A stretch of DNA of 64,000 nucleotides. Source: Acidovorax sp. Root219. Lineage in GTDB: Bacteria; Pseudomonadota; Gammaproteobacteria; Burkholderiales; Burkholderiaceae_C. The position numbers and the translations under genes were made by a program. The notes beneath the pieces are model-generated. The model was not told where the DNA came from, did no database searches, and was given only the letters and a program-made list of their open reading frames with translations. Positions 18,626-27,112 of the stretch are shown piece by piece (the stretch's first letter is position 1; the number at the start of each line of letters is the position of its first letter). The stretch covers positions 33,756 through 97,755 of the forward strand of contig NZ_LMIJ01000004.1 of assembly GCF_001428665.1 (NCBI RefSeq), in the 5' to 3' direction.

Positions 18626-19843
18626 TCAGTACCGGCGGCCCGTGATCCACAGGGCCAGGCGCATCAGCGCATGGGCCACCTGGTCGAGCACGCGCTGGCG
18701 CAGCGGGCGGCCCGCATAGCGCGCCGGCTCCATGCGCCGGCCGGATTGCTCCATGGCCTGCACCAGGCGCTGGCGCAGGTCGGCGGCAAAGGCCGCGTCC
18801 TCCACTACCACGTTGGCCTCGCGCGCCAGCAGCAGGCTCAACGGGTCGAGATTGGACGAGCCCACCGTGGCCCAGGGCCGCTCGCCCAGCGCATCGACCA
18901 CGGCCACCTTGGCGTGCAGGAAGCTCGGCGCGTACTCGTGGATCTCCACCCCCGCCGCGAGCAGTGCGCCATACACCGGCCGCGCCGCGTGGTACTGCAT
19001 GAAGTATTCGTAGCGCCCCTGCAGCAGCAGGCGCACACGCACACCGCGGCGCGCCGCCATCAGCAATGCGCGGCGCAGCTTGCCACCGGGCAGGAAGTAG
19101 GCGTTGGCAATGATCACCTCGTGGCGCGCCGCGCCAATCGCGCGGCGGTAGGCCTTCTCGATGCGGCTGCGGTTGCGCACGTTGTCGCGCAGCAGCAGTG
19201 CGGCGCGCATGCGAGGGCCGTCTTCGGCCACCTGGGCAGCGTGCTGGGCGGCGCTGGCCGCGCGCAGTGCTTGCAGGGCCTCGGGGAGGCGGCGCTCGCG
19301 CATGTCGCGCAGGGCCTGCATGCGCCACCACAGCTGGTCCATGGTGTCGCTGGCCACGGCCACCAGGCTGCCCGTGGCCTGCACGGCAAAGTCGAAGCGC
19401 GGCGCTGCCAGTGCCCCGTGATTGGGGTCGTGCAGATCGTCGAGCACGTTGATGCCGCCGCAGAACAGCATGCAGCCGTCCACCACACACAGCTTGCGGT
19501 GCAGGCGGCGCCAGCGGTGCGGCAGCAGCAGGCCCAGCGGCCCGAGCGGCGAATAGACGCGAAACTGCACGCCAGCGGCCAAGAGGCGCTGCGTCCATTC
19601 GACAGGAAAGGCGCCAGTGCCCACCCCGTCCACAACGAGCTGGGTGCGCACGCCGCGCCCCGCAGCACGCATCAGCGCCTCGGCCACGCTGGCACCGCTG
19701 CCGGTGAAATCGAAGATGTAGGTCTCGAACTGGATGTCCGACAGCGCCGCGTCCATGGCCTCGACCAGCGCGGGAAACAGCTCCTGCGCGCCCTGCAGCA
19801 GGCGCACCCGGTGGTCGGCGGCAAGGGCCGGGTTCAGGGCCAC
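18626..19843 (-). CDS. clsB: Cardiolipin synthase, ClsB type
   Basis: Phospholipase D superfamily enzyme joining phospholipid head groups at the membrane. Two HKD motifs are present: HRKLCVVDG (His at about residue 115) and HAKVAVVDA (His near 310), with GSSNLD after the second. No N-terminal membrane helices are seen, as in ClsB/YbhO. I prefer the GTG at 19843, 2 bp after the stop of the upstream gene; an ATG at 19894 would overlap that gene by 49 bp. The pairing with a YbhP-like gene mirrors E. coli ybhP-clsB. Confidence 0.9.
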   Translation of the reverse strand: MALNPALAADHRVRLLQGAQELFPALVEAMDAALSDIQFETYIFDFTGSGASVAEALMRAAGRGVRTQLVVDGVGTGAFPVEWTQRLLAAGVQFRVYSPLGPLGLLLPHRWRRLHRKLCVVDGCMLFCGGINVLDDLHDPNHGALAAPRFDFAVQATGSLVAVASDTMDQLWWRMQALRDMRERRLPEALQALRAASAAQHAAQVAEDGPRMRAALLLRDNVRNRSRIEKAYRRAIGAARHEVIIANAYFLPGGKLRRALLMAARRGVRVRLLLQGRYEYFMQYHAARPVYGALLAAGVEIHEYAPSFLHAKVAVVDALGERPWATVGSSNLDPLSLLLAREANVVVEDAAFAADLRQRLVQAMEQSGRRMEPARYAGRPLRQRVLDQVAHALMRLALWITGRRY

Positions 19844-19845
19844 GG

Positions 19846-20583
19846 CTAGAGACGAAACTCGGCGATCAGCGGCAGGTGATCGGACATGCGCCACCAGATG
19901 CGGCCGCGCGGCACATGCAGCGACAGGGGCGTGAGGCCGCGCACGTAGACATGGTCGAGCTGCACCAGGGGCAGGCGCGCGGGGTAGGTGAAGGCCCGGG
20001 GGTCCTCGAATTCATGCAGGCCGAAGCCGGCCAGCATGCGCTTGACCTGAAGGCCCCAGTCGTTGAAATCGCCCGCGACCACCAGCGGTGTGCCGCCGGG
20101 CACCTCGCGCTCGATGAAGCGCTGCAGCCGCTCGATCTGGCGGATGCGGCTGCCCGGAATCAACCCCAGATGAACGACGATCACGTGGATCTTGCGACCA
20201 TGGGCGTCCACCTCGACGTGCAACAGCCCGCGCTGCTCGAAGCGGTGGTCGGAAATGTCCTCGTGCTGGTGGCCGATCACGGGCCAGCGCGAGAGCAGCG
20301 CGTTGCCATGCTCTCCGTGGCGCGTGAAGGCGTTGGTGCGGTACACCGCCTCGTAGCCCTCCGGGGCCAGGTACTCGGCCTGTGGCAGCTCGGGCCAGCG
20401 CTGGAAGTATTTCGCCTCCCCGCGGTGCAGCTTCCTCACCTCCTGCAGGCAAACGATGTCGGCATCGAGTTGCTCGACCGCATGCCCCAGGTTGTGGATC
20501 TCCAGGCGCCGGGCCGGGCCGATGCCCTGCACCCCTTTGTGGATGTTGTAGGTCGCCACCCGCAGGATGTCTGTGTTGTCCAT
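19846..20583 (-). CDS. Endonuclease/exonuclease/phosphatase family protein (YbhP-like)
   Basis: A 245-residue metal-dependent phosphohydrolase of the EEP fold. Motifs in order: ATYNIHKG, a metal-binding Glu in DIVCLQEVRK, VVHLGLIPGSR, VVAGDFNDW, LDHVYVRG and the terminal SDHLPLIAEF with the catalytic His. The start MDNTDILRVATYN at 20583 was chosen because an upstream ATG (20613) adds ten non-conserved residues. Adjacent to clsB as in E. coli; the family includes nucleases and lipid-head-group phosphatases, so the substrate is open. The 132-bp region before it holds the divergent promoter shared with the receiver-TPR gene. Confidence 0.88.
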   Translation of the reverse strand: MDNTDILRVATYNIHKGVQGIGPARRLEIHNLGHAVEQLDADIVCLQEVRKLHRGEAKYFQRWPELPQAEYLAPEGYEAVYRTNAFTRHGEHGNALLSRWPVIGHQHEDISDHRFEQRGLLHVEVDAHGRKIHVIVVHLGLIPGSRIRQIERLQRFIEREVPGGTPLVVAGDFNDWGLQVKRMLAGFGLHEFEDPRAFTYPARLPLVQLDHVYVRGLTPLSLHVPRGRIWWRMSDHLPLIAEFRL

Positions 20584-20715
20584 GGCACCGATTGTGTCGC
20601 AAGCAACCGACACATGGCAGGCCGGGGGCTTACCCGCATCGCAGACTCCGCTGACCGGGCATACACTGTGCTTGCAGTGAGCAGTTACTTTTAATTACAC
20701 CACCCCGAGCTGAAG

Positions 20716-22527
20716 ATGGCCACAGGCAAAGCCCCGGATACGCCAGACATCCAGGCGCTGATCATCGACAGCAATGCCACCTCGCGCAGCATTCTGGTGG
20801 GGCAGCTGCGCGAGTACGGTGTCACCAAGATCGTGCAGTGCAGCCGTGTGCGTGACGCCCGCGCCAGGCTGGAACACACGGTGTTCGACTATGTGCTGTG
20901 CGACCAGTTCTTCAGCGAATCTGGCGACTCCGGGCAGACCTTGCTGGACGACCTGCGCCGTGCGCAACTGCTGCCGTTCTCCACCGTGTTCTTCATGGTC
21001 ACGGCCGAAGCCTCGTATGCGGCAGTGGCCGAGGCCGCCGAGTCGGCGCTCGATGGCTACCTGCTCAAGCCCTTCACCCCGAGTGCACTGTTCGAGCGGC
21101 TGAGCCTGGCGCGGCTGCGCAAGATCCACTTGAAGCCGATTTTCGACGCCATCGAGCAGGAAGACTTCGAGCTGGCGTCCAGCCTCTGCGTGGAGCGTTT
21201 CGAGGCGCGCAAGCCCTACTGGCTGTATGCCGCGCGCATTGGCACCGAGCTGCTGCTGCGCCTGGGCCGCCACGACGAATCCCGCACGCTGTTCGAAGCC
21301 GTCATCGCAGCGCGCGCCCTGCCCTGGGCCAAGCTCGGTGTGGCGCGCGCGCAGATCGAGTCGGGCCAGGCCACCCGCGCCATCACCACCTTGCAGGGCC
21401 TGATCGGCGAGGATGCCTCGTTTGCCGACGCCTACGACGTGCTGGGCCGCGCTCAGGTGGAACTGGGCAACTTCACCGAGGCCATCGAGACCTACCGCAC
21501 GGCCAGCGCGCTCACGCCCGACTCGGTGGTGCGCCTGCAGAAGCTGGGCATGATGTCGTACTACATGGGCGACCGCAAGACGGCCGCCAGCGTGCTCTCG
21601 CGTGCGGCCATCCTGGGTATCGACTCCAAGCTGTTCGACTTCCAGGCCCTGGTGCTGCTGGCCTTTTCCTACTTTTCCGACAAGGACCGCAAGGGAATCG
21701 AACGCTGCGTGGCGGACTTTGGCCGCATCCTGGAGCGCCACCAGGACAGCCCGCGCATCCAGCGCTTTGCCAGCATCGCCCAGACCCTGCTGCTGATCCA
21801 GCAGCGGCAGTTCTCGGCCGCCGTGGCGGCGGTGCGCGACATGGCGCGCGAGATCGACGAGGCCAGCTTCGATTTCGAGGCCGCCTGCAACCTGGCCAGC
21901 CTGCTGGCCGTGCTGGCCGCGACCTCCATCGACCTGTCGGACGGCGAAAAGTGGGTGCGCTCCCTCGGGATGCGCTATGCCAACACGCGCGGCCTCACGG
22001 AACTGATGGCCAATGCCTGCAACGTCTACCCCGCGTACAGCGACATGGTGCGCGAATGCCTGCCCCAGATCAACCAGTCGGCCGAGAAAGCCATGGCCCA
22101 GAGCCTGGCGGGCGATGCCGAAGGGGCCGTGCGCAAGCTGCTGCAGCTGGCCGAAAGCTCCCTGAACTCCAAGCTGGCGGACATGGCCCAGCAGGTGCTG
22201 CTGCGCCACCGGGAGCGCATTGCCGATGCACAGGCCCTGCAGGACAGTGTGCAGGCGGTGCGCACCCGCTGCGGCAACGCCCCGACCCGTGCGGTGCTGG
22301 GGCAGGACGGCGAGCGGCGCCCTGGCGGCGTGGTGATACGCACACGCACGCCGCCACCGCCCGAAGCGGCAGCGTCTGCCGCGCTGGCCGCCATCGCCGC
22401 CCGGGTAGAGCTGTCGGCCGACCAGATCCTGGACATGCCCGACGAGCCCTCGATCGACGAAATCCTGGGCGTGCCCACGCCAGAGCCCCACGATCCGGCG
22501 GAAAAGCTCAGGCTGCGGCCGATGTAG
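20716..22527 (+). CDS. Response regulator receiver fused to TPR domain
   Basis: A 603-residue cytoplasmic protein. The N-terminal receiver (about 12-135) has phospho-acceptor Asp63 (YVLCDQFF), Thr96 (FMVTAEA) and Lys118 (YLLKPF), but the usual second acidic residue after Asp18 is Ser19. Residues about 150-500 form helical TPR-like repeats (for example YDVLGRAQVELGNFTEAIETY). The C-terminal ~90 residues are low-complexity and probably disordered. There is no DNA-binding or enzymatic output, so phosphorylation likely controls protein contacts. No cognate kinase is adjacent. It converges on hpaI with a 9-bp gap. Confidence 0.88.
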   Translation: MATGKAPDTPDIQALIIDSNATSRSILVGQLREYGVTKIVQCSRVRDARARLEHTVFDYVLCDQFFSESGDSGQTLLDDLRRAQLLPFSTVFFMVTAEASYAAVAEAAESALDGYLLKPFTPSALFERLSLARLRKIHLKPIFDAIEQEDFELASSLCVERFEARKPYWLYAARIGTELLLRLGRHDESRTLFEAVIAARALPWAKLGVARAQIESGQATRAITTLQGLIGEDASFADAYDVLGRAQVELGNFTEAIETYRTASALTPDSVVRLQKLGMMSYYMGDRKTAASVLSRAAILGIDSKLFDFQALVLLAFSYFSDKDRKGIERCVADFGRILERHQDSPRIQRFASIAQTLLLIQQRQFSAAVAAVRDMAREIDEASFDFEAACNLASLLAVLAATSIDLSDGEKWVRSLGMRYANTRGLTELMANACNVYPAYSDMVRECLPQINQSAEKAMAQSLAGDAEGAVRKLLQLAESSLNSKLADMAQQVLLRHRERIADAQALQDSVQAVRTRCGNAPTRAVLGQDGERRPGGVVIRTRTPPPPEAAASAALAAIAARVELSADQILDMPDEPSIDEILGVPTPEPHDPAEKLRLRPM

Positions 22528-22536
22528 TGGGGGCTG

Positions 22537-23388
22537 TCAGCCGTAGACCGAGGCGCCTGCCACTGGAGACTGTGGCTGCGCGGGATGCAGCGCCCGCCCA
22601 TACCGCGCCGCCAGATCCCGCGTGGCGGCCACCAGCACGCTGGTGTCCACCCCCACGGCCACGAAGACGGCGCCCAGCTCCAGGTAGCGGCGCGCCAGCT
22701 TTTCATCGGCCATCAGGATGCCGGGGGCCTTGCCGGCGGCCAGCACGCGGCGTATCCCGCTCTCGATGGCCTCCTGTACCTCAGGGTGCCCGGGGTTGCC
22801 CACATGGCCCATGCTGGCCGAGAGGTCGGCCGGGCCGAAGAACACGCCATCCACGCCCGGCGTGTGCGCAATGGCGTCCAGGTTCTCGATGGCCAGCGTG
22901 CTCTCGGCCTGCACCAGCAGGCACGCCTGGGCATTGGCCTCTTTGAGATACCCGGGATAGCGCATCCACTGCGAGGCGCGCGCCAGGCCCGCGCCCATGC
23001 CGCGGATGCCGCCCTGCCCGTCGTCCTGCGGGTAGCGCATGGCACGCACCAGCTGCGCGGCCTGCTCGGGCGTGTCCACCATGGGCACCAACAGGGTCAG
23101 CGCGCCGATGTCCAGGTACTGCTTGATCAGCGCCGTGTCGCCCACCGGCACGCGGGCCACCGGGTCCGGGCCAGAGCCCAGCATGGCGCGCGCGCTGGCG
23201 ATGCCCTGCAGCTGCTCCAGCATGCGCGGCACGTCGTTGGGCGCGTGCTCGCCGTCAAGCAGCAGCCAGTCGAAACCAGCCCCTGCGACGAGCTCGGCCG
23301 CATAGCCGCTGGCCAGGCCGAACCACAGGCCGATCTGCGGCGTGCGCGCGACCAGGGCCTGCTTGAAGGTGTTCACGGGTGTATGCAA
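22537..23388 (-). CDS. hpaI: HpcH/HpaI family aldolase
   Basis: Class II pyruvate aldolase cleaving 4-hydroxy-2-oxoheptanedioate to pyruvate and succinic semialdehyde, the last step of the homoprotocatechuate pathway. Conserved features include DGEHAPND (catalytic His near 44), ARVPVGD (Arg), QAES (metal-binding Glu) and [13 protein letters not shown] (metal-binding Asp). The likely start is TTG at 23388, with GAGGGG as ribosome site overlapping the hpaH stop; family members start at the same residue (MHTPVNTFK-like). A GTG at 23376 is the alternative. Last gene of the operon. Confidence 0.9.
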   Translation of the reverse strand: MHTPVNTFKQALVARTPQIGLWFGLASGYAAELVAGAGFDWLLLDGEHAPNDVPRMLEQLQGIASARAMLGSGPDPVARVPVGDTALIKQYLDIGALTLLVPMVDTPEQAAQLVRAMRYPQDDGQGGIRGMGAGLARASQWMRYPGYLKEANAQACLLVQAESTLAIENLDAIAHTPGVDGVFFGPADLSASMGHVGNPGHPEVQEAIESGIRRVLAAGKAPGILMADEKLARRYLELGAVFVAVGVDTSVLVAATRDLAARYGRALHPAQPQSPVAGASVYG

Positions 23389-23398
23389 GGCAGTCCCC

Positions 23399-24214
23399 TC
23401 AAACGAAGCGGAAGGCGATATTGCCCAGCGGCCCATAGTCCGCATGGAAGGTGTCGCCCGCGGCAGCCGCCACGGGCCGCGTGAACGAGCCGCCCAGCAC
23501 CACCTCGCCCGCCTCCAACCCCTCGCCATAGGGCGCAAGCTTGTTGGCCAGCCAGGCCACGCCGGTGGCCGGGTGGTTGAGCACCGCAGCGGCCAGGCCC
23601 GATTCCTCGATCACCCCGTTCTTGTAGAGCAGCGCGCCGCACCAGCGCAGGTCCACCGCGTCGGGCCGCACGGGGCGCCCGCCGGTGACGATGCCGGCAT
23701 TGGCCGCGTTGTCCGAGATGGTGTCGAACACCTTGCGCATCGCGCCGGTGTGGCGATCGTGCTGCTCGATGCGCGCATCGATGATCTCGATGGCGGGCAC
23801 CACGTACTCGGTGGCGGCCAGCACGTCGAAGATGTTCACCGGCGGACGCCCCGGCTCACCCCGCAGTGGTCTGTTGAGCACGAATGCCAGCTCCACCTCC
23901 ACGCGCGGCAGGATGAAACGCTGCATGGGGATGTCGCCGCCCTCGGCGAAGAACATGTCGTCCAGCAGGGTGCCGAAGTCGGGCTCGGTGATCTGGCTGG
24001 CGACCTGCATGGCGCGCGAGGTCAGGCCGATCTTGTGGCCGCGCACCGTGCGGCCCTCGGCGATCTTCATCGCCACCCAGGCGCGCGAGATGGCATAGCC
24101 GTCCTGCACCGTCATACCGGGGTGGCGTTTGGAGAAATGCTCCACCTGCACGCGGGTCTTCTCGGCCTGGTGCAGCTCAAGAGCGAGCTGCTGGATCAAT
24201 GCATCGTCAAGCAT
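23399..24214 (-). CDS. hpaH: 2-oxo-hept-4-ene-1,7-dioate hydratase
   Basis: Adds water to 2-oxohept-4-ene-1,7-dioate to give the HpaI substrate; 271 residues, usual length about 267. It belongs to the hydratase/decarboxylase branch of the FAH superfamily: [12 protein letters not shown] (about 59-70), [11 protein letters not shown], the metal site [11 protein letters not shown] (Glu pair) and EIIDARIEQ follow in the expected order. Starts 9 bp after tctC and ends 10 bp before hpaI. Confidence 0.92.
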   Translation of the reverse strand: MLDDALIQQLALELHQAEKTRVQVEHFSKRHPGMTVQDGYAISRAWVAMKIAEGRTVRGHKIGLTSRAMQVASQITEPDFGTLLDDMFFAEGGDIPMQRFILPRVEVELAFVLNRPLRGEPGRPPVNIFDVLAATEYVVPAIEIIDARIEQHDRHTGAMRKVFDTISDNAANAGIVTGGRPVRPDAVDLRWCGALLYKNGVIEESGLAAAVLNHPATGVAWLANKLAPYGEGLEAGEVVLGGSFTRPVAAAAGDTFHADYGPLGNIAFRFV

Positions 24215-24223
24215 GGGGAGTCC

Positions 24224-25222
24224 TCAGGATTCTGCAGTGAAGCCAATGGCTTTCACGATGGGACCCCATTTGTCGCCATCGGCCTTCAGCAACGCCGCCA
24301 GCTCAGCGGGAGTGGACGAACGCGCCTCCAGCCCCATGGCCGCCAACCCGGCGACCACGTCCTTGTCGGCCAGCGCGGTGCGGATAGCGGCATTGGCCTT
24401 GGCCACCACGTCGGCCGGCGCCTTGCCGGGCAGGAAGAAGCCGAACCATTCGTTGTAGGCCATGTCCTTGTAGCCCTGCTCGATCAGCGTGCTGACATTG
24501 GGCATGAATTTGTTGCGCGTGGCGCCCGAGGTGGCCAGGACGCGGATCTTGCCGCCTGAGAGGTGCGGCAAGAACTCACCCACCGGGGCCGAGACGGCGG
24601 CGATCTGCCCGCCCAGCAGGTCCAGAATGGCCGGCTGCGAGCCGCGAAAGCCCACATGGCGCATGTCGACCTTGCCGGCGCGGCTGATCAGCTCGCCCAC
24701 GAAGTGCGGCACCGAGCCCGGTGCGGGCGAGCCGAAATTGGCGCCCGTGGGGTTGGCCTTGCACCACTCCAGAAACTCGGGCACGGTCTTCACCGAGGCG
24801 GGTACCTGTGGCCCCACGGCAAAACCCATGTCGAACACCACGCCCAGCGAGACGGGCGTCACGTCGGCCACGGGGTCGTAGGGCAGCTTCTTGTAGGTGT
24901 GGGGGTAGATGCCCAGCATGGACATGGGCGTGGCCAGCAGTGTGGCGCCGTCCGCCGGAGCGGCCTTGAGTGTGGTGATGGCGATCTGCCCGCACGCGCC
25001 GGTCTTGTTCTCCACCACGGCCGACTTGGCGTAACCGCCCGTGATCTGGGTGGCCACGCGCCGCGCCAGGGTGTCCACCGTGCCGCCGGCAGCAAAGCCG
25101 GCCAGGATCTTCACGGTGTCGAGCGCCTGGGCCTGGGCCAGGAAGGGCACGGCGCCCGCTGCACTGGCCAGAGCCAGGTGCAGTACGTTGCGGCGGGATG
25201 TTGTGGGGGAAAGGTTCTTCAT
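24224..25222 (-). CDS. Bug-family (TctC) periplasmic solute-binding protein
   Basis: Periplasmic receptor of the tripartite-tricarboxylate type, hugely expanded in betaproteobacteria; 332 residues. The N-terminus TSRRNVLHLALASAAGAVPFLAQA is a signal peptide with a twin Arg. The mature chain shows family hallmarks: FAAGGTVDTLAR, VENKTGACGQIA, GSVPHFVGELIS and the C-terminal KWGPIVKAIGF. No TctA/TctB membrane genes are nearby, as is normal for Bug orphans. Its position inside the catabolic operon suggests it binds an aromatic acid, by inference. Ribosome site GGAGA precedes the ATG. Confidence 0.9.
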   Translation of the reverse strand: MKNLSPTTSRRNVLHLALASAAGAVPFLAQAQALDTVKILAGFAAGGTVDTLARRVATQITGGYAKSAVVENKTGACGQIAITTLKAAPADGATLLATPMSMLGIYPHTYKKLPYDPVADVTPVSLGVVFDMGFAVGPQVPASVKTVPEFLEWCKANPTGANFGSPAPGSVPHFVGELISRAGKVDMRHVGFRGSQPAILDLLGGQIAAVSAPVGEFLPHLSGGKIRVLATSGATRNKFMPNVSTLIEQGYKDMAYNEWFGFFLPGKAPADVVAKANAAIRTALADKDVVAGLAAMGLEARSSTPAELAALLKADGDKWGPIVKAIGFTAES

Positions 25223-25248
25223 GCTCTGTCTCCGATGGTTCTTATGGA

Positions 25249-26193
25249 TTACTTCTTCGCAGCCTGGCGGTAATTGGCCTTCAGATGCTCGGGCACGCGC
25301 TCGTCGAAGCCGCAGGCCACGCGCCGCACCTCGGGGCTGTCGGTGGGCTGGTGGCCCACGCCCAGTGCCGAGGCGCGCGGCGCATCGATGGCGACCACGG
25401 TGCCCGCCAGGCGACCCAGGCCCGTGATCTCGCACTCCACCAAGTCGCCCGGGTCGACTGAGCGCGAATGGCAGGGCGTGCCCATCAGGATCACGTCGCC
25501 CGGCACCAGGGTGATGTGGCGCGCAATGTCAGCCACCACGTAGTGCGGGCCCCAGATGGTCTCGTCGCCGATGTGTGCCTCCTGCACCACCAGGCCGTTG
25601 CGGTAGGTGCGCAGCGTCTGTGCGAACAGGTTCACGCCGCGCACGATACCGGGGCCGATGGGCAGCAGCGTGTCCGCCCCCTTCACGCGCAGCATGCTGC
25701 CCTGGTCGGTGTCGCGGTAGTTCTGCAGGCCCATGTCGAGCGCCGGGCAAAAGCCTTCGATGTAGTCCCAGGCCTCGTCGGGCAGCACGTTGCGGCAGGT
25801 CTTGCCGATGACCACGGCGTACTCGCCCTCGTAGTTGAGGTACAGGCTGTCGGCGGGCTTGTGGATTTCGCATCCATGCCCGTTGACGGAGGTCGGTGGC
25901 TTGGTGAAGTAGGTGGGCGTCTCGGTCGGCTTGGGCTGGTTGCGCGTCTCGAAGCTGCGCGAGCTGTACGAGATGTGCACGGCGATGACCTTGCTGGGCG
26001 CGACCGGCGGCAGGTGCTGCAGGCTGGCCGGGTCCACCACGCGGCCATCGTCCAGGCGCAGTTGCCCCTGCCTCGCGCCCTCTTCCACGATGGTGCCCCA
26101 GCAGGCGCTGCCGCCCACCAGCACGCGGCGGCGCTCCACGCGCGGGCCGCGCATCACGGCGGGCAGTTCGGTAACCGGGAATTCGAAGTTCAT
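25249..26193 (-). CDS. Fumarylacetoacetate hydrolase family protein, HpaG-like
   Basis: Probably the decarboxylase (and perhaps isomerase) acting on 5-carboxymethyl-2-hydroxymuconate-derived acids. The 314-residue chain has one FAH core domain beginning near residue 68 (SKVIAVHISY), with the metal-binding acidic pair in LNYEGEYAVVIGK (about 119-131) and MGTPCHSRSVDPGDLVECEI near the C-terminus. E. coli HpaG is about 430 residues with two fused FAH domains; here only one is present. Start overlaps the hpaD stop (ATGA at 26190-26193). Confidence 0.83.
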   Translation of the reverse strand: MNFEFPVTELPAVMRGPRVERRRVLVGGSACWGTIVEEGARQGQLRLDDGRVVDPASLQHLPPVAPSKVIAVHISYSSRSFETRNQPKPTETPTYFTKPPTSVNGHGCEIHKPADSLYLNYEGEYAVVIGKTCRNVLPDEAWDYIEGFCPALDMGLQNYRDTDQGSMLRVKGADTLLPIGPGIVRGVNLFAQTLRTYRNGLVVQEAHIGDETIWGPHYVVADIARHITLVPGDVILMGTPCHSRSVDPGDLVECEITGLGRLAGTVVAIDAPRASALGVGHQPTDSPEVRRVACGFDERVPEHLKANYRQAAKK

Positions 26194-27083
26194 GCCGCCA
26201 CCTCCACCGCTTGCGTTTCGCCATCGAACCACATGTGCACGTTGCCCGTGCCGCGTGCGTTCTCGTAGGCCGACAGGGCCACGCCGCGCGCGCGGCAGTC
26301 GGCCCCGCCCATGGCGCCCAGCATCTGCAGGTAGTGCGCGCCGAAGGCCTCCCAGGGCATCTTGCGGTACTCGTCCTGCCAACGGTCGAGCACCATGTCG
26401 TGGCGGCCCTGCTCCATGAGAGCGATGGCGCCCTTGTCGCTCACGATGTTCTCGGGGCGCGAGACATTGCTCTCGTGGAAGATACGGGGGTGGTTCGGCT
26501 TCCAGTCGATGGGGTTGAACTTGTGGCTCAGCGCGCCCGATGCCAGCAGCAGCACGCGCAGGTCGCTGCGGCGAACGGCCTCGGCAATCGCCTCGCCCGA
26601 TTTCAGGAAATGGCGCCAGTCGCAGTTCTGGCACGAGCTCACGGTGACCACCGGCGTGTCGCTGCGCTCCAGGCGCAGGTGCTTGACCAGGTTGATGGTG
26701 GCGTACTGCTTGCCCAGGTCGGGGTGGTTGATGACGCGGTTGTAGCCCTGGTGCTCGCGCGACACGGCCTCGATCTCGAGCGCCAGGTCGGGGTGGCCCC
26801 GGTAGTCGTAGGGCACGCCGTGCAGGTACCAGGGCATCTCGTCGGAGATGAACATGCCCTGGTAGCGCGGCGCGCCGTCCACCAGGTGGTAGCCGGTGGT
26901 GAACCAGTGCGAGTCGAAGATGATGACCACGTCGGGCCGGGCCGCAGCGATGCGTTCGCGCAGGCGTGCATAGCCGGGTATCAGGTCCGAGTCGGCCCCC
27001 GCGCCCTGCAGCACGCGAAACTCTTCGCACTGCATCAGGCCGGGGTGGTGCGAGACGATGGCGGCGCCAACGATGCTTCCCAT
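26190..27083 (-). CDS. hpaD: 3,4-dihydroxyphenylacetate 2,3-dioxygenase-like (class III extradiol)
   Basis: Ring-cleaving LigB-fold dioxygenase using Fe(II). Metal ligands expected at His12/His13 (VSHHPG), a second His in IFDSHWF near 58-62, and a C-terminal Glu; a catalytic His lies in GALSHKFNP (near 203-211). At 297 residues it is close to the usual length of the HpaD/HpcB enzymes. Context (HpaE, HpaH, HpaI) supports homoprotocatechuate as substrate, but related catechols such as homologues with longer side chains are possible. Followed with 4-bp overlap by the HpaG-like gene. Confidence 0.87.
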   Translation of the reverse strand: MGSIVGAAIVSHHPGLMQCEEFRVLQGAGADSDLIPGYARLRERIAAARPDVVIIFDSHWFTTGYHLVDGAPRYQGMFISDEMPWYLHGVPYDYRGHPDLALEIEAVSREHQGYNRVINHPDLGKQYATINLVKHLRLERSDTPVVTVSSCQNCDWRHFLKSGEAIAEAVRRSDLRVLLLASGALSHKFNPIDWKPNHPRIFHESNVSRPENIVSDKGAIALMEQGRHDMVLDRWQDEYRKMPWEAFGAHYLQMLGAMGGADCRARGVALSAYENARGTGNVHMWFDGETQAVEVAA

Positions 27084-27112
27084 GGTGTGTGTCTCCTGTG
27101 TGTAGGTAATGC

